Shown: positions 41,910-51,888, counted from the stretch's first letter. The stretch: DNA of 64,000 nt from Oceanospirillaceae bacterium (GCA_024234265.1 JACKOM010000002.1:186001-250000), one strand, 5' to 3'. The notes: a model not told the origin generated them from the letters alone. Made by a program: numbers and translations.

Positions 41910-42476
41910 ATGAGCAACACAGAGCAGCCTGTTAACGACAACGCAGAAGAAACCCTGCAACAGGCCCCTGAATCCGGTGCGGCTGACAGCCCAGAGCAAG
42001 CCCGTATTAACGAACTGGAAACCCTGGTCGTCAGCCTCAAAGACGAAATGCTGCGTGTTGCTGCCGATGCGCAGAACGTGCGTCGCCGTGCTGAACAGGA
42101 TGTGGAAAAAGCCCACAAATTTGGCACCGAAAAATTCGCCCGCGAATTACTCAGTGTGGTGGATAACCTGGAGCGCGCCATGGCGGCCGCTGACCCTGCC
42201 AATGAAACCCTCAAACCTATGCTGGAAGGTCTGGATATGACCTACAAAGCGTTTGTCGACAGCCTGAAAAAATTCAGCGTTGAGCAAACCGACCCGCTGG
42301 GTTTCCCGTTTGACCCTGATCTGCACCAGGCCATTTCCATGGTGGAAGCCCCCGATGCAGAGCCTAACAGCGTGATCAACGTGATTCAGAAAGGTTACAC
42401 CCTGCATGGCCGTTTATTACGCCCTGCACTGGTGGTGGTGAGCAAATCTGCCCCCAAAATTAATGAACAGGCCTAG
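41910..42476 (+). CDS. grpE: nucleotide exchange factor GrpE
   Basis: 188 residues with GGAGAGA upstream. Acidic, disordered N-terminus (to about residue 30), long dimerisation helix, and the C-terminal beta domain with PLGFPFDPDLHQAISMVEAPDAEPNSVINVIQKGY, which inserts into DnaK. Releases ADP from DnaK. First gene of the grpE-dnaK-dnaJ heat-shock cluster. Confidence 0.95.
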   Translation: MSNTEQPVNDNAEETLQQAPESGAADSPEQARINELETLVVSLKDEMLRVAADAQNVRRRAEQDVEKAHKFGTEKFARELLSVVDNLERAMAAADPANETLKPMLEGLDMTYKAFVDSLKKFSVEQTDPLGFPFDPDLHQAISMVEAPDAEPNSVINVIQKGYTLHGRLLRPALVVVSKSAPKINEQA

Positions 42477-42546
42477 TTGAAAATTTAACAGTCAGCCCTA
42501 TTAACGGGGCATGCAGTTTTAAAACGGTTTTTCGGAGAAAAAAGAA

Positions 42547-44463
42547 ATGGCAAAGATTATCGGCATCGATTTAGGTACTACTAACTCCTGTGTTTCCATC
42601 ATGGATGGCGACAAAGTACGTGTGCTGGAAAACGCAGAAGGCGCGCGTACCACCCCTTCTATCGTTGCTTACACTGACGATGAAATTCTTGTTGGTCAGC
42701 CAGCAAAACGTCAGGCAGTCACTAACCCTGCTAACACCCTGTTCGCGGTAAAACGTCTGATCGGCCGTCGTTTTGAAGATGACGTAGTGCAGAAAGACAT
42801 CAACATGGTGCCTTACAAAATCGTTAAAGCCGATAACGGCGATGCCTGGGTTGAAGTAAAAGGCAAAAAATACGCAGCACCACAGATTTCCGCTGAAGTT
42901 CTGAAAAAAATGAAAAAGACCGCGGAAGATTTCCTCGGTGAAACCGTTAGCGAAGCGGTTATTACCGTACCTGCTTATTTCAACGATGCGCAGCGTCAGG
43001 CGACTAAAGACGCCGGCCGTATCGCTGGTCTGGAAGTAAAACGTATCATCAACGAACCAACCGCCGCAGCTCTGGCTTACGGTATGGATAAAGTGAGTGG
43101 CGCTGACCGCACCATCGCTGTATACGACTTAGGTGGTGGTACTTTCGATATTTCCATTATCGAAATTGCTGACGTTGATGGCGAAAAACAATTCGAAGTA
43201 CTGGCAACCAACGGTGATACATTCCTGGGTGGTGAAGACTTTGACATCCGCGTAATCGACTTCCTGGTGGAAGAATTCAAAAAAGAAACCGGCATTAACC
43301 TCAAAGGTGATGCACTGGCCATGCAGCGTCTGAAAGAAGCCGCTGAAAAAGCCAAGGTGGAACTGTCTTCTTCTGCGCAGACCGATGTGAACCTGCCTTA
43401 CATCACTGCTGATGCTTCCGGTCCAAAACACCTGAACATCAAAATGAACCGCGCCAAACTGGAATCCCTGGTGGAAGATCTGGTTAAACGTTCCATCGAG
43501 CCATGCCGTCTGGCCCTGAAAGATTCCGGTTTATCCCTGGATGAAATCGACGAAGTTATTCTGGTGGGTGGTCAGACCCGTATGCCAATGGTGCAGGCAC
43601 AGGTTGCTGCTTTCTTCGGCAAAGAGCCACGTAAAGACGTGAACCCTGACGAAGCTGTGGCCATGGGTGCTGCCATTCAGGGTGCCGTATTAAGCGGTGA
43701 CGTAAAAGACGTGCTGCTGCTCGACGTAACTCCACTGACCCTGGGTATTGAAACCATGGGCGGTGTTGCCACTGCACTGATCGAAAAGAACACCACCATC
43801 CCGACCAAAAAGTCCCAGGTGTTCTCTACCGCTGACGACAACCAGACCGCTGTAACCATCCACGTGGTACAGGGCGAGCGTAAACAGGCTTCCCAGAATA
43901 AATCCCTGGGCCGTTTTGACCTGGCGGATATTCCACCAGCGCCACGCGGTATGCCACAGATCGAAGTAACCTTCGACATCGACGCCAACGGTATTCTGAA
44001 CGTGAGCGCGAAGGACAAGGCCACCGGCAAACAACAGTCCATCGTGATCAAAGCGTCTTCCGGTCTGTCCGATGACGAAATCGAAAAAATGGTACGTGAT
44101 GCCGAAGCTAACGCCGAAGCTGACCGTAAGTTCGAGGAGCTGGTACAGGTGCGTAACACCGCCGATGGCCTGATCCACGCCACCAAGAAAACCCTGCAGG
44201 AAGCCGGTGATAAAGCCACTGCAGATGAAAAAACCAAAATCGAAGCAGCGATCAAAGATCTGGAAGAAGCCCTCAAAGGCGACAACAAAGATGTGATCGA
44301 AGCGAAAACCAATGCCCTGACTGAAGCTTCTTCAGCCCTGGCGCAGAAACTCTACGCAGAGCAGGCCCAGCAGGGTCAGGCTGCCGGTGCGGATGCAGGC
44401 CAGCAGGCAAAGGATGACGACGTGGTTGATGCTGAATTTGAAGAAGTAAAAGACAACAAATAA
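42547..44463 (+). CDS. dnaK: chaperone Hsp70
   Basis: 638 residues, normal length. N-terminal ATPase (IIGIDLGTTNSCVSIMDG, AVYDLGGGTFDISIIEI, VILVGGQTRMPMV), linker LLLDVTPLTLGIETMGG, peptide-binding domain and a helical lid ending in DDVVDAEFEEVKDNK, the EEV-type tail. Folding and refolding of client proteins with DnaJ and GrpE. GGAGA lies nine bases before the ATG. Confidence 0.98.
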   Translation: MAKIIGIDLGTTNSCVSIMDGDKVRVLENAEGARTTPSIVAYTDDEILVGQPAKRQAVTNPANTLFAVKRLIGRRFEDDVVQKDINMVPYKIVKADNGDAWVEVKGKKYAAPQISAEVLKKMKKTAEDFLGETVSEAVITVPAYFNDAQRQATKDAGRIAGLEVKRIINEPTAAALAYGMDKVSGADRTIAVYDLGGGTFDISIIEIADVDGEKQFEVLATNGDTFLGGEDFDIRVIDFLVEEFKKETGINLKGDALAMQRLKEAAEKAKVELSSSAQTDVNLPYITADASGPKHLNIKMNRAKLESLVEDLVKRSIEPCRLALKDSGLSLDEIDEVILVGGQTRMPMVQAQVAAFFGKEPRKDVNPDEAVAMGAAIQGAVLSGDVKDVLLLDVTPLTLGIETMGGVATALIEKNTTIPTKKSQVFSTADDNQTAVTIHVVQGERKQASQNKSLGRFDLADIPPAPRGMPQIEVTFDIDANGILNVSAKDKATGKQQSIVIKASSGLSDDEIEKMVRDAEANAEADRKFEELVQVRNTADGLIHATKKTLQEAGDKATADEKTKIEAAIKDLEEALKGDNKDVIEAKTNALTEASSALAQKLYAEQAQQGQAAGADAGQQAKDDDVVDAEFEEVKDNK

Positions 44464-44482
44464 CAGCATCATTCGGTAATAC

Positions 44483-44516
44483 ACGGGGGAGTGGGCAACC
44501 ATGTCCCCCGTATTTT
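44483..44516 (+). terminator. hairpin between dnaK and dnaJ
   Basis: ACGGGGGA (44483-44490) and TCCCCCGT (44504-44511), then ATTTTC. A weak T-run suggests partial termination that lowers dnaJ relative to dnaK. Confidence 0.5.
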
Positions 44517-44537
44517 CGTCAGAAATAAGAGAAAACC

Positions 44538-45659
44538 ATGGCAAAACGCGATTTTTACGAAGTATTAGGTGTTGAGAAAGGCGCCGATGCGAAGGCAATT
44601 AAAAGCGCCTACCGCAAACTGGCGATGAAGTATCACCCTGACCGTAATTCCGATGATCCCAAGGCGGACGAGAAATTCCGTGAGGCCACCGAGGCCTACG
44701 AAATTTTAAGTGATGCGCAAAAACGTCAGGCCTATGATCAGTACGGTCATGCCGGGGTTGATCCGCAGGCCGGTGCCGGTGGTTTCAGCGGCGGTTCTGG
44801 CAATTTCTCCGATATTTTTGGTGATGTATTTGGGGATATTTTTGGTGGTGGCGGACGTGCCAGCCGCGGTGGCCCGCAGCGTGGTTCGGATTTACGTTAC
44901 AACCTGGAAATTACCCTGGAGCAGGCGGTAAAAGGCTCCGAAGTTAAAATTAAAGTGCCGACCTTAGTGGAATGTAAAACCTGTAAGGGCAGTGGCGCGA
45001 AAGATGGTTCCAAACCGACCACCTGTGGCACCTGCCATGGCCAGGGTCAGATCCGTATGCAGCAGGGCTTTTTTGCCGTGCAGCAAACCTGCCCGTCATG
45101 CCGCGGTCAGGGCACCATTATTAAAGACCCCTGTGGTTCATGCCATGGCCAGGGTGTGCAGGAAGAAACCAAAACCCTTAACGTTAAAATCCCTGCCGGC
45201 GTGGACAACGGTGACCGTATCCGCCTGTCCGGTGAAGGTGAAGCGGGTACCCGTGGTGGCCCGAGCGGCGATCTTTACGTGCAGATGAACGTTAAAGAAC
45301 ACCCGATTTTCGAGCGCGACGGTAAAAACCTGTATTGCGATGTGCCGATCAGCATCGTGGATGCCGCTCTGGGTGGTGAGCTGGAAGTGCCAACCCTCGA
45401 AGGCCGCGTGAAGCTGAAAATCCCTGCGGAAACCCAGTCCGGCAAACTTTTCCGCCTGCGTGGTAAAGGTGTAGTGCCTGTGCGCGGTGGTGCTGCCGGT
45501 GATCTGTTGTGCCGGGTAATGGTGGAAACCCCCATTAACCTCAACAACGAACAGAAAGAATTACTGCGTAAATTCCAGGCCTCGTTAACCGGTGAATCCC
45601 ACTCGCCGAATAAAAAGAGCTGGTTTGAAAGCGTAAAAGATTTCTTCGAAAACAAATAA
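44538..45659 (+). CDS. dnaJ: co-chaperone Hsp40
   Basis: 373 residues. J domain with HPD (YHPDRNSDD), Gly-rich linker (GGFSGGSGNFSDIFGDVFGDIFGGGG), four zinc-finger repeats CxxCxGxG (CKTCKGSG, CGTCHGQG, CPSCRGQG, CGSCHGQG), then the substrate-binding C-terminal domains. Stimulates DnaK ATPase and delivers clients. Confidence 0.98.
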   Translation: MAKRDFYEVLGVEKGADAKAIKSAYRKLAMKYHPDRNSDDPKADEKFREATEAYEILSDAQKRQAYDQYGHAGVDPQAGAGGFSGGSGNFSDIFGDVFGDIFGGGGRASRGGPQRGSDLRYNLEITLEQAVKGSEVKIKVPTLVECKTCKGSGAKDGSKPTTCGTCHGQGQIRMQQGFFAVQQTCPSCRGQGTIIKDPCGSCHGQGVQEETKTLNVKIPAGVDNGDRIRLSGEGEAGTRGGPSGDLYVQMNVKEHPIFERDGKNLYCDVPISIVDAALGGELEVPTLEGRVKLKIPAETQSGKLFRLRGKGVVPVRGGAAGDLLCRVMVETPINLNNEQKELLRKFQASLTGESHSPNKKSWFESVKDFFENK

Positions 45660-45692
45660 CTGTCGCCACTCCTGTGGTGGTTTCAGGTTGCA

Positions 45693-45732
45693 GCCGTCAG
45701 TGTCCTTTGGGAAACTGACGGCCTTATTTTTT
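45693..45732 (+). terminator. terminator between dnaJ and dapB
   Basis: GCCGTCAGT (45693-45701), 12-base loop, ACTGACGGC (45714-45722), then CTTATTTTTT. Confidence 0.85.
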
Positions 45733-45754
45733 CAGGTCTGAGCAGGAAACAGCC

Positions 45755-46558
45755 ATGACTCGTATAGCCATTATGGGCGCCGCCGGCCGCATGGGCCGTG
45801 TATTGATTGAAGCCACCAATGCCGCAGACGGCGCCGAGCTGGGCGCTGCCCTGGTGCTGGCCGACGACGGTATGCTGGGTGCAGATGCCGGTGATATCGC
45901 GGGCCTGGGTAAAAAATTAAATGTAAAAGCCGTAGCTGATTTAAAAGCCGTGGTTAACGATTTTGACGTGTTGATCGACTTCACCGCGCCTGCCGCGACT
46001 ATGGCCAACGTGGCTTTTTGCCGTGAGCATGGCAAGGGCATAGTGATCGGCACCACCGGCCTGAGCGAAGAGCAAAAAGCTGCGTTGAAAACCGCTGCCG
46101 CCGATACCCGTATCGTATTTGCGCCTAACTACTCAGTGGGTGTGAACCTGTGCCTTAACCTGCTGCGCATGGCCGCCAGCATTATGGGCAACGACAGTGA
46201 TATCGAAGTGATAGAAATGCACCACCGTCATAAAGTGGATGCACCATCCGGCACCGCCCTGCGCATGGGTGAAGTGGTAGCAGAAACCCTCGGCTGGGAT
46301 TTAAAAGAAGTGGCTGTGTATGGCCGTGAAGGTTACACAGGTGCCCGCCCGCAAAAGCAGATTGGTTTTGAAACCATTCGTGGTGGTGATGTGGTGGGTG
46401 ACCACACAGTGATGTTTGCCACCGAAGGCGAGCGCGTGGAAATTACCCACAAAGCACAAAGCCGTATGACCTTTGCAAAAGGTGCAGTACGTGCTGCGAA
46501 ATGGCTGCAAAATCAGCCAGCGGGTCTTTACGATATGCAGGATGTATTGGGTTTTTGA
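45755..46558 (+). CDS. dapB: 4-hydroxy-tetrahydrodipicolinate reductase
   Basis: 267 residues. N-terminal Rossmann motif IAIMGAAGRMGRVLI, catalytic/substrate region EVIEMHHRHKVDAPSGTALRMGE and the conserved GARPQKQIGFETIRGGDVVGDHTVMF. NAD(P)H-dependent step of lysine and diaminopimelate synthesis. AGGAAA before the ATG. Located right after dnaJ, as in Pseudomonas, where carAB-greA usually follows; here carA lies 8 kb away with other genes between. Confidence 0.95.
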   Translation: MTRIAIMGAAGRMGRVLIEATNAADGAELGAALVLADDGMLGADAGDIAGLGKKLNVKAVADLKAVVNDFDVLIDFTAPAATMANVAFCREHGKGIVIGTTGLSEEQKAALKTAAADTRIVFAPNYSVGVNLCLNLLRMAASIMGNDSDIEVIEMHHRHKVDAPSGTALRMGEVVAETLGWDLKEVAVYGREGYTGARPQKQIGFETIRGGDVVGDHTVMFATEGERVEITHKAQSRMTFAKGAVRAAKWLQNQPAGLYDMQDVLGF

Positions 46559-46578
46559 GGTAACAGAAATCCGTAAAG

Positions 46579-46739
46579 CGCCGGGCAAGGAAGTTGTGTA
46601 AAAACTATCTGCGTTGCCAGAACAGCGTTAAAAACGAACTTAAAATGCTCATTTATGACCTATAAACTGCGCTTTTTCGCTCGTTTTTGCCTTGTTCTGA
46701 CTGCCTCGCTAATGTTTTTACGCAGCTTCCGGCCCGGCG
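46579..46739. mobile_element. 161-bp imperfect palindrome, MITE-like repeat
   Basis: The left arm begins CGCCGGGCAAGGAAGTTGTG and the right arm, read in reverse complement, begins CGCCGGGCCGGAAGCTGCG. Both continue with GTAAAAAC, CAGAACA and AAAAACGA blocks over about 70 bases each, around a short centre near 46660. No ORF. The core AAAACGAGCGAAAAAGCGCA and AATGAGCATTTTAAG resemble intergenic repeats I have seen in other marine and soil gammaproteobacteria (from memory). Confidence 0.65.
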
Positions 46740-46762
46740 TTTTTATTTAATGCAGGTGAATT

Positions 46763-47446
46763 ATGCAAATCAGTTTTGTGCTGGTAAATCCGGCCCGCGC
46801 CGCCAATGTGGGCGCCGCTGCCCGCGCCCTGAAAACCATGGGTTTTAGCGATTTAATTATTGCCGGCAGTGATGCCCATTTGCAGGAAGAAGCCAGCTGG
46901 GTTGCCCACGGTGCGCAGGATATTCTGCACAATGTGCGCAGCGTAAATAGCCTGCAGGATATCCGCGCTGAATTTGATTTATTGATCGGCACTACGGCCC
47001 GTGAGCGTGGCAGTGCGCGCCATTACCAAACCCCTGCAGAAATTGCGCAACAATTGCAACGTCAGGCAAACAGCCTGCACAAAGTTGCGATTGTGTTTGG
47101 CTGTGAGGCATCGGGTTTAAGTAATGATGATTTAAATCTGTGTGATTTATACAGTTATATCCCCTTAAAAAATGAATACCCTTCGTTGAATCTTGCCCAG
47201 GCGGTGATGGTGTATACCTATGCCCTGAGTGATGTGAGCGGCACTATCGGATTACAGGAAGAAATTGCCGATGATGGCCAGGTGAAAGCCCTGAAACAAC
47301 GTGCATTGCGTTATTTCGACGGGCTGCAGGAAGATAACAGCGAAAAAATCCGCGAATGGTTAGCAGAACGCATAACTCAGCTGGGGGATCGTGATGTGCG
47401 CATGGCTCACCAGTTATTGATGTTGCTGGAAAAATCCCGCAACTGA
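46763..47446 (+). CDS. yjtD: SPOUT RNA 2'-O-methyltransferase, LasT/YjtD family
   Basis: 227 residues with AGGTG upstream. SPOUT/TrmH fold: PARAANVGAAARALKTMGFSDL at the start, VFGCEASGLSNDDL with the N/E-rich loop, and the SAM-knot YIPLKNEYPSLNLAQAVMVYTY. Matches E. coli YjtD more closely than TrmJ in the WVAHGAQDIL and C-terminal REWLAERITQL...LLMLLEKS parts. Presumed rRNA or tRNA ribose methylation; target unknown. Confidence 0.75.
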   Translation: MQISFVLVNPARAANVGAAARALKTMGFSDLIIAGSDAHLQEEASWVAHGAQDILHNVRSVNSLQDIRAEFDLLIGTTARERGSARHYQTPAEIAQQLQRQANSLHKVAIVFGCEASGLSNDDLNLCDLYSYIPLKNEYPSLNLAQAVMVYTYALSDVSGTIGLQEEIADDGQVKALKQRALRYFDGLQEDNSEKIREWLAERITQLGDRDVRMAHQLLMLLEKSRN

Positions 47447-47552
47447 TCACATTGCCCGCCATTATTCAGAGGTTCCTTAGCTTAAGCCCTTGGCAGCGCC
47501 TGTCCGATTGCATAGCATGGCATCTTTTTTCAGCGCACAGGACAGGGAAACA

Positions 47553-48539
47553 ATGTCAGCAGAAATGGTGCAAAAAGCCGGCGCGGTGGTGCAAAAGGTT
47601 CGTCAGCAATTAAATCAGGCCATGGTGCTCAGCCCATGGGTAGTGGATCAGGTGCTGATCTGCCTGTTAAACCGCGGCCATATATTGCTTGAATCACCAC
47701 CGGGTTTAGGTAAAACCACCCTGATCAAAAGCCTGTCTCGCACCCTTGCTCTGGAGTATAAACGTGTGCAATGCAGCCCCGATTTAATGCCGACCGACAT
47801 TACCGGCAGCGCTGTGTACAACCAGAAATTAAATGATTTTGAATTTATCCGCGGCCCGGTTTTCACCCAATTATTACTGGTGGATGAAATAAACCGTGCC
47901 TCGCCCCGCACCCAATCGGCATTACTGGAAGCTATGGCGGAGCGTCAGGTGTCAGCGGAAGGGCAGACCCATACCCTTGATGAACATTTTTTAGTGTTGG
48001 CCACCCAAAACCCCCTTGAATTTGCCGGCACTTACCCTTTGCCTGAAGCCCAGCTCGACCGCTTTTTTATGCGCATTGAAATTCAGTATCCGCGCGTTGA
48101 ACAGCTCAGCAAAATAGTGGAGGCCAATTTAAATGCATCGCCCGTCGATAATCTTAACGCGGTGTTAAGCGGTAAATTATTGCAGCAATTACAGCAGGCG
48201 GTGCGCCGTATCACTGTGCATCCGCAATTACTCAATTATGCCTGCCAACTCAGCGACAGCCTGAATAAACACCCCGAAGTGCAATTAGGTGTCAGCCCGC
48301 GCGCCACCATTGCCTGGTTGCAGGCCGCACAGGCCATGGCCCTGCTCGGCGGGCGCACATTTATCAACGCCGATGACATTATCACCCTGGCACCAGCCTT
48401 ACTCGGCCACCGTATGCTGCTGAAAAATGGTAATGCGGTGGATGCAAATTTCCTCAACAAGGTTTTTGCCACGGTTGCTGTGCCCGGCCTTGGGGAAAAA
48501 TCTGCGGCGAAAGCCAAATCTGATTTATCCCTGGCTTAA
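47553..48539 (+). CDS. MoxR-family AAA+ ATPase
   Basis: 328 residues from ATG 47553, which has AGGG six bases upstream; earlier in-frame starts (47490, 47517) have none. Walker A SPPGLGKTT, Walker B LLVDEINRASPRTQSALLEAM, and sensor ATQNPLEFAGTYPLPEAQLDRF are typical. Chaperone-like ATPase that works with the adjacent DUF58 and transglutaminase proteins. Close spacing of 3 bases to the next gene. Confidence 0.9.
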   Translation: MSAEMVQKAGAVVQKVRQQLNQAMVLSPWVVDQVLICLLNRGHILLESPPGLGKTTLIKSLSRTLALEYKRVQCSPDLMPTDITGSAVYNQKLNDFEFIRGPVFTQLLLVDEINRASPRTQSALLEAMAERQVSAEGQTHTLDEHFLVLATQNPLEFAGTYPLPEAQLDRFFMRIEIQYPRVEQLSKIVEANLNASPVDNLNAVLSGKLLQQLQQAVRRITVHPQLLNYACQLSDSLNKHPEVQLGVSPRATIAWLQAAQAMALLGGRTFINADDIITLAPALLGHRMLLKNGNAVDANFLNKVFATVAVPGLGEKSAAKAKSDLSLA

Positions 48540-48542
48540 ACC

Positions 48543-49730
48543 ATGGCAGAGCAAATGTTTTCCTGGCAGATATCCCCTGCCGGGCAGCGCTGGCTGCAAC
48601 GTCATGTCACACCACAGCGTGTTTTGTGGTTGTTAACCCTGTGCATATTTTTAATCGCCTGGAACCGCGGGCTGGATTTACTGTATGGCATGTTTGTTTT
48701 ATTGCTGAGCGTGCTGCTGTATTCCGCTGTTGCCAGTCGCTGGCAGTTGCGTGAATTAAGTGCAGATTTATATGCCCCGTCACAATGTCAGCGTGAAGAG
48801 CCGATTAATTTACAGCTGGTTTTAACCTGTTCAGGCGTGCGCCACGGTTTGCGCTGGGTGCCGCCGCAGAATTTTATTATCAGCACGGAAAAGGGCCTTA
48901 AATTACACGGGCATTTTTCCACGCGTGGAATTTATAAAATTGAGCAGGTGCAAATTGAAAGCCTCTATCCCTTTGGGTTGTTGCCAGTGCGACGCTCACT
49001 GGATACAGACCCCGTTACCCTCTGCGTATTTCCGCGCCTTATTCCGTTAACCTGCCTGCCGGCCATTAGCAGTGGCATGGCACAAAGCCATGGCCGCCAT
49101 TTAGGACAAAGATTACGGGGGCAGGAGGATTTTGCCGGGCTGCGTGAATATCAACGTGGTGATTCGCGGCGCATGGTGCACTGGCGGGCCAGTGCACGCA
49201 GTGGTGAATTGCGTGTTAAAACCTATGAAAATCCACATCGCCCGCAATTAGTTTTATTACTCAATGCTGATCCGTTATTGGCCAGCCCCGCCGGGTTTAA
49301 TGGTGGCGAACATGCGCTGGAAATTATGCTGGCATTACTGAATGCCGCTGTGCACGCCGACTGGCCCTGTGTATTGCTGGCGGGTTTTGCAGCAGAACAA
49401 CAAATTACCTTTAATGGCGCCGAACAGAATATCAGCAGTGCCATGCAATTAATGGCGGGTTTTGCATTTGATGGTGCAACGGATTATGCAAAGTTGCAGG
49501 AATATGCGCGGCAAAAATATCCGGCTGCGACCCTGGTGACCATGGGTGCGCGCCGGCAGATATCATTACCGCCGGGGTTAAATGAACATATCGACCTGCA
49601 ATTCGACCTTGCCAGTTACAGCCAGGAAAATCCCAGCGGCCGCACCCAGCGCCGCCGACGTGGCAATGTGCTGGAGATAGTCATCAACGCAGGCAGTGAT
49701 AATGCGAAGGTGTTCGATGCACATAATTAA
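48543..49730 (+). CDS. DUF58 domain protein
   Basis: 395 residues. Two adjacent N-terminal TM helices (about 24-60), then an extracytoplasmic or cytoplasmic beta-rich part and the DUF58 signature LRGQEDFAGLREYQRGDSRRMVHWRASARSGELRVKTYE, a degenerate vWA-like domain. Co-operates with MoxR ATPases. Its end overlaps the transglutaminase gene by 14 bases. Confidence 0.85.
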   Translation: MAEQMFSWQISPAGQRWLQRHVTPQRVLWLLTLCIFLIAWNRGLDLLYGMFVLLLSVLLYSAVASRWQLRELSADLYAPSQCQREEPINLQLVLTCSGVRHGLRWVPPQNFIISTEKGLKLHGHFSTRGIYKIEQVQIESLYPFGLLPVRRSLDTDPVTLCVFPRLIPLTCLPAISSGMAQSHGRHLGQRLRGQEDFAGLREYQRGDSRRMVHWRASARSGELRVKTYENPHRPQLVLLLNADPLLASPAGFNGGEHALEIMLALLNAAVHADWPCVLLAGFAAEQQITFNGAEQNISSAMQLMAGFAFDGATDYAKLQEYARQKYPAATLVTMGARRQISLPPGLNEHIDLQFDLASYSQENPSGRTQRRRRGNVLEIVINAGSDNAKVFDAHN

Positions 49731-51888
49731 TCGCGCCGTCTGGTTGCCCTATGCCCTTGCCCAGGGCTGCGCGTTTGCAGCCGTGTTATTTTCCCTGTTT
49801 GGTATTGTGCCGGCTTTATTCAGTGCGGTTTTTTACCCGGTTGTGGCCATGGCCGTGTTCAGCCGGGTATTGCGTGAGCAGGAAGAGACAAACAGTTTAA
49901 AAAAACCTTCTGAAACCATAGCCGCTGCCGGCATGCTGGTTTTTGTTTTGTTATTGCTGATGAAGGGTATTTTGCCTGGTTTATTGGTGATGATGGGCTT
50001 TGCCATGATGGCGCTGAATATGCTCACCTTTCACCAGCGTCAGATATTACTCGGCCTGACGTTAGGTTTTGTTCTGGTGTGTGCCGGTGCGGCACAAACC
50101 TATTCGGGTTTTTACCTGCTGTTTTTATTTGCATACGCAGCCTGTGCTGTCGTGGTATTGATGGTGCTGCGTGTACCTGAGGCACAGTACAGCCACGGGG
50201 TAAAAAATGCGCTGGTCGTAACGGGTTTAGCTTTGCTGTTGTATTTAATCATGCCCCATCTTGCGCCGGGCATGCTCGGCGCACGCCCTGGCTCTGATTA
50301 TTATTTTCCGAAAGAAAGCTGGAAGAATTACCAGCAGCCAGATATGCAGAAATTGCAGGATAGTCTTGAGGATTTGACCCAAGCGGCCCCCAATGCTGAA
50401 ACCATAGAAGCGCTCAAAGAAGTGCAGCAAAAAATTGCTGAAGCCCAAAAAGCGATGAATGCGCCGGCGCAGCAGCCATTATTTCCCCAGAAACAACTGG
50501 GGAGTGATCTTGATGGAAATACCCCTGCCCAGAATCTGGAAGAAATACTGCTGCGGGTACGCGCCCCTGGTCCTATGCTGCTGCGCACCCAGGTGCTGGA
50601 TAAATTCAACGGGCACAGCTGGCAAACCAGCAATCAGCAAACCGAATTGAAACAAGCCGATAAAGAACATGATTTTATTCACCAGGGTAAATTTGGTGAT
50701 GTGCGTGAATATCAGGTGTTTGTCAGCCATGACCTCGAGCGGCGCATTCCCCTTGCCCAGCCTGCGGTACGCATGGATTTTCCGGCGGATGTTTTACGCA
50801 GTGATGCCTATGGCCAGTGGTTATTACCCGATACCTTAAGGGCCGGCATGGCCTACAGTGCGGCATATCGCCATGAGGAATACCAGGGCCATGAACGGGT
50901 GGAATTTGATGGTGATTTATCCCGTGACGATTTAAAAAATTATTTGCGCAGTGACGGGCAAATCAGCGCAGAGATGCGTGCGCTGGCACAGGCATGGACG
51001 GCCGGCGCAAATGATGATTTTGCCCGCGCCAAAGCTCTGCAGGAACATTTGCAAACCTATCAATATCGTTTGCAAAGTGCATACGAAGATTTGGGCGATT
51101 ACGCCCTGCAGGATTTTTTATTTAATACAAAAGCCGGGCACTGTGAATTATTCGCCACAGCCATGACGTTACTCGCTCGTGCAGAAAATATTCCGGCCCG
51201 TTATGTCACAGGTTTTGTGGTGCGCAAGCAACACCCGGTGACGGGGTATTTTGAGGTGGCAAGGTTAGATGCCCACGCTTGGAGTGAAGTTTATATTCAG
51301 AATCAGGGCTGGCTGCGTTTTGATGCCACGGGGTTTTATGAATTGCCCGAGCAAGCTTCATCACAAACCTATGCCATGGCCGATGATTATGTGCGCCAGC
51401 TTTTGGCTGAAAGCCGTTTGAACGAACAGGCGGATATCCGCCAAATGTTTTATGTGACCTGGGTAACTGTGACCGATCAGTTCAGTGCGATAAAACATTG
51501 GCTGGAAGAGAAGTTATATATTGTTCTCACGGTGCTCTCTGGCCTGATATTGGGCTTCTGGGTTTACTGGTCGTACCGCGCATGGGTGCGTATTCAATGG
51601 CTGGCATGGCAGGTACGCCGTCACAGTGGCAAACAAAAGCTGCAGGATGTGCAGTTCTATTGCGATGCTATTCGTCAGCTGCAACAAATTAAAAAGCAGT
51701 GGCCCGTGGGTGTGGAAAGTATCCGCGGATTTGCTGCTAAATTGCCGGCTGATATTCAGGGATTATTGCCTGCGGAATTTTTCCGACGCTTTGATGGGCA
51801 TGTCTATCAGGGCAATCAGCAGGAATTTAGTGAGGATGTGGCTCAGCTGCGCATGATTTTTTTCAGGTTGCTGCAAGCCGGGGGTTAA
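49717..51888 (+). CDS. TgpA-like membrane transglutaminase (DUF3488-transglutaminase-DUF4129)
   Basis: 723 residues from ATG 49717 (MHIINRAVW), which has GAAGG upstream; the more distal start at 49696 is inside the DUF58 gene. Six TM helices in the first 190 residues, periplasmic transglutaminase core with the Cys-His-Asp triad (GHCELFATAMTLLAR, DAHAWSEVYI, FDATGF), a further TM near 610-635 and a cytoplasmic tail. P. aeruginosa TgpA is essential and acts at the cell envelope. Third gene of the MoxR operon; convergent with the TPR lipoprotein gene, with ends overlapping. Confidence 0.85.
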   Translation: MHIINRAVWLPYALAQGCAFAAVLFSLFGIVPALFSAVFYPVVAMAVFSRVLREQEETNSLKKPSETIAAAGMLVFVLLLLMKGILPGLLVMMGFAMMALNMLTFHQRQILLGLTLGFVLVCAGAAQTYSGFYLLFLFAYAACAVVVLMVLRVPEAQYSHGVKNALVVTGLALLLYLIMPHLAPGMLGARPGSDYYFPKESWKNYQQPDMQKLQDSLEDLTQAAPNAETIEALKEVQQKIAEAQKAMNAPAQQPLFPQKQLGSDLDGNTPAQNLEEILLRVRAPGPMLLRTQVLDKFNGHSWQTSNQQTELKQADKEHDFIHQGKFGDVREYQVFVSHDLERRIPLAQPAVRMDFPADVLRSDAYGQWLLPDTLRAGMAYSAAYRHEEYQGHERVEFDGDLSRDDLKNYLRSDGQISAEMRALAQAWTAGANDDFARAKALQEHLQTYQYRLQSAYEDLGDYALQDFLFNTKAGHCELFATAMTLLARAENIPARYVTGFVVRKQHPVTGYFEVARLDAHAWSEVYIQNQGWLRFDATGFYELPEQASSQTYAMADDYVRQLLAESRLNEQADIRQMFYVTWVTVTDQFSAIKHWLEEKLYIVLTVLSGLILGFWVYWSYRAWVRIQWLAWQVRRHSGKQKLQDVQFYCDAIRQLQQIKKQWPVGVESIRGFAAKLPADIQGLLPAEFFRRFDGHVYQGNQQEFSEDVAQLRMIFFRLLQAGG

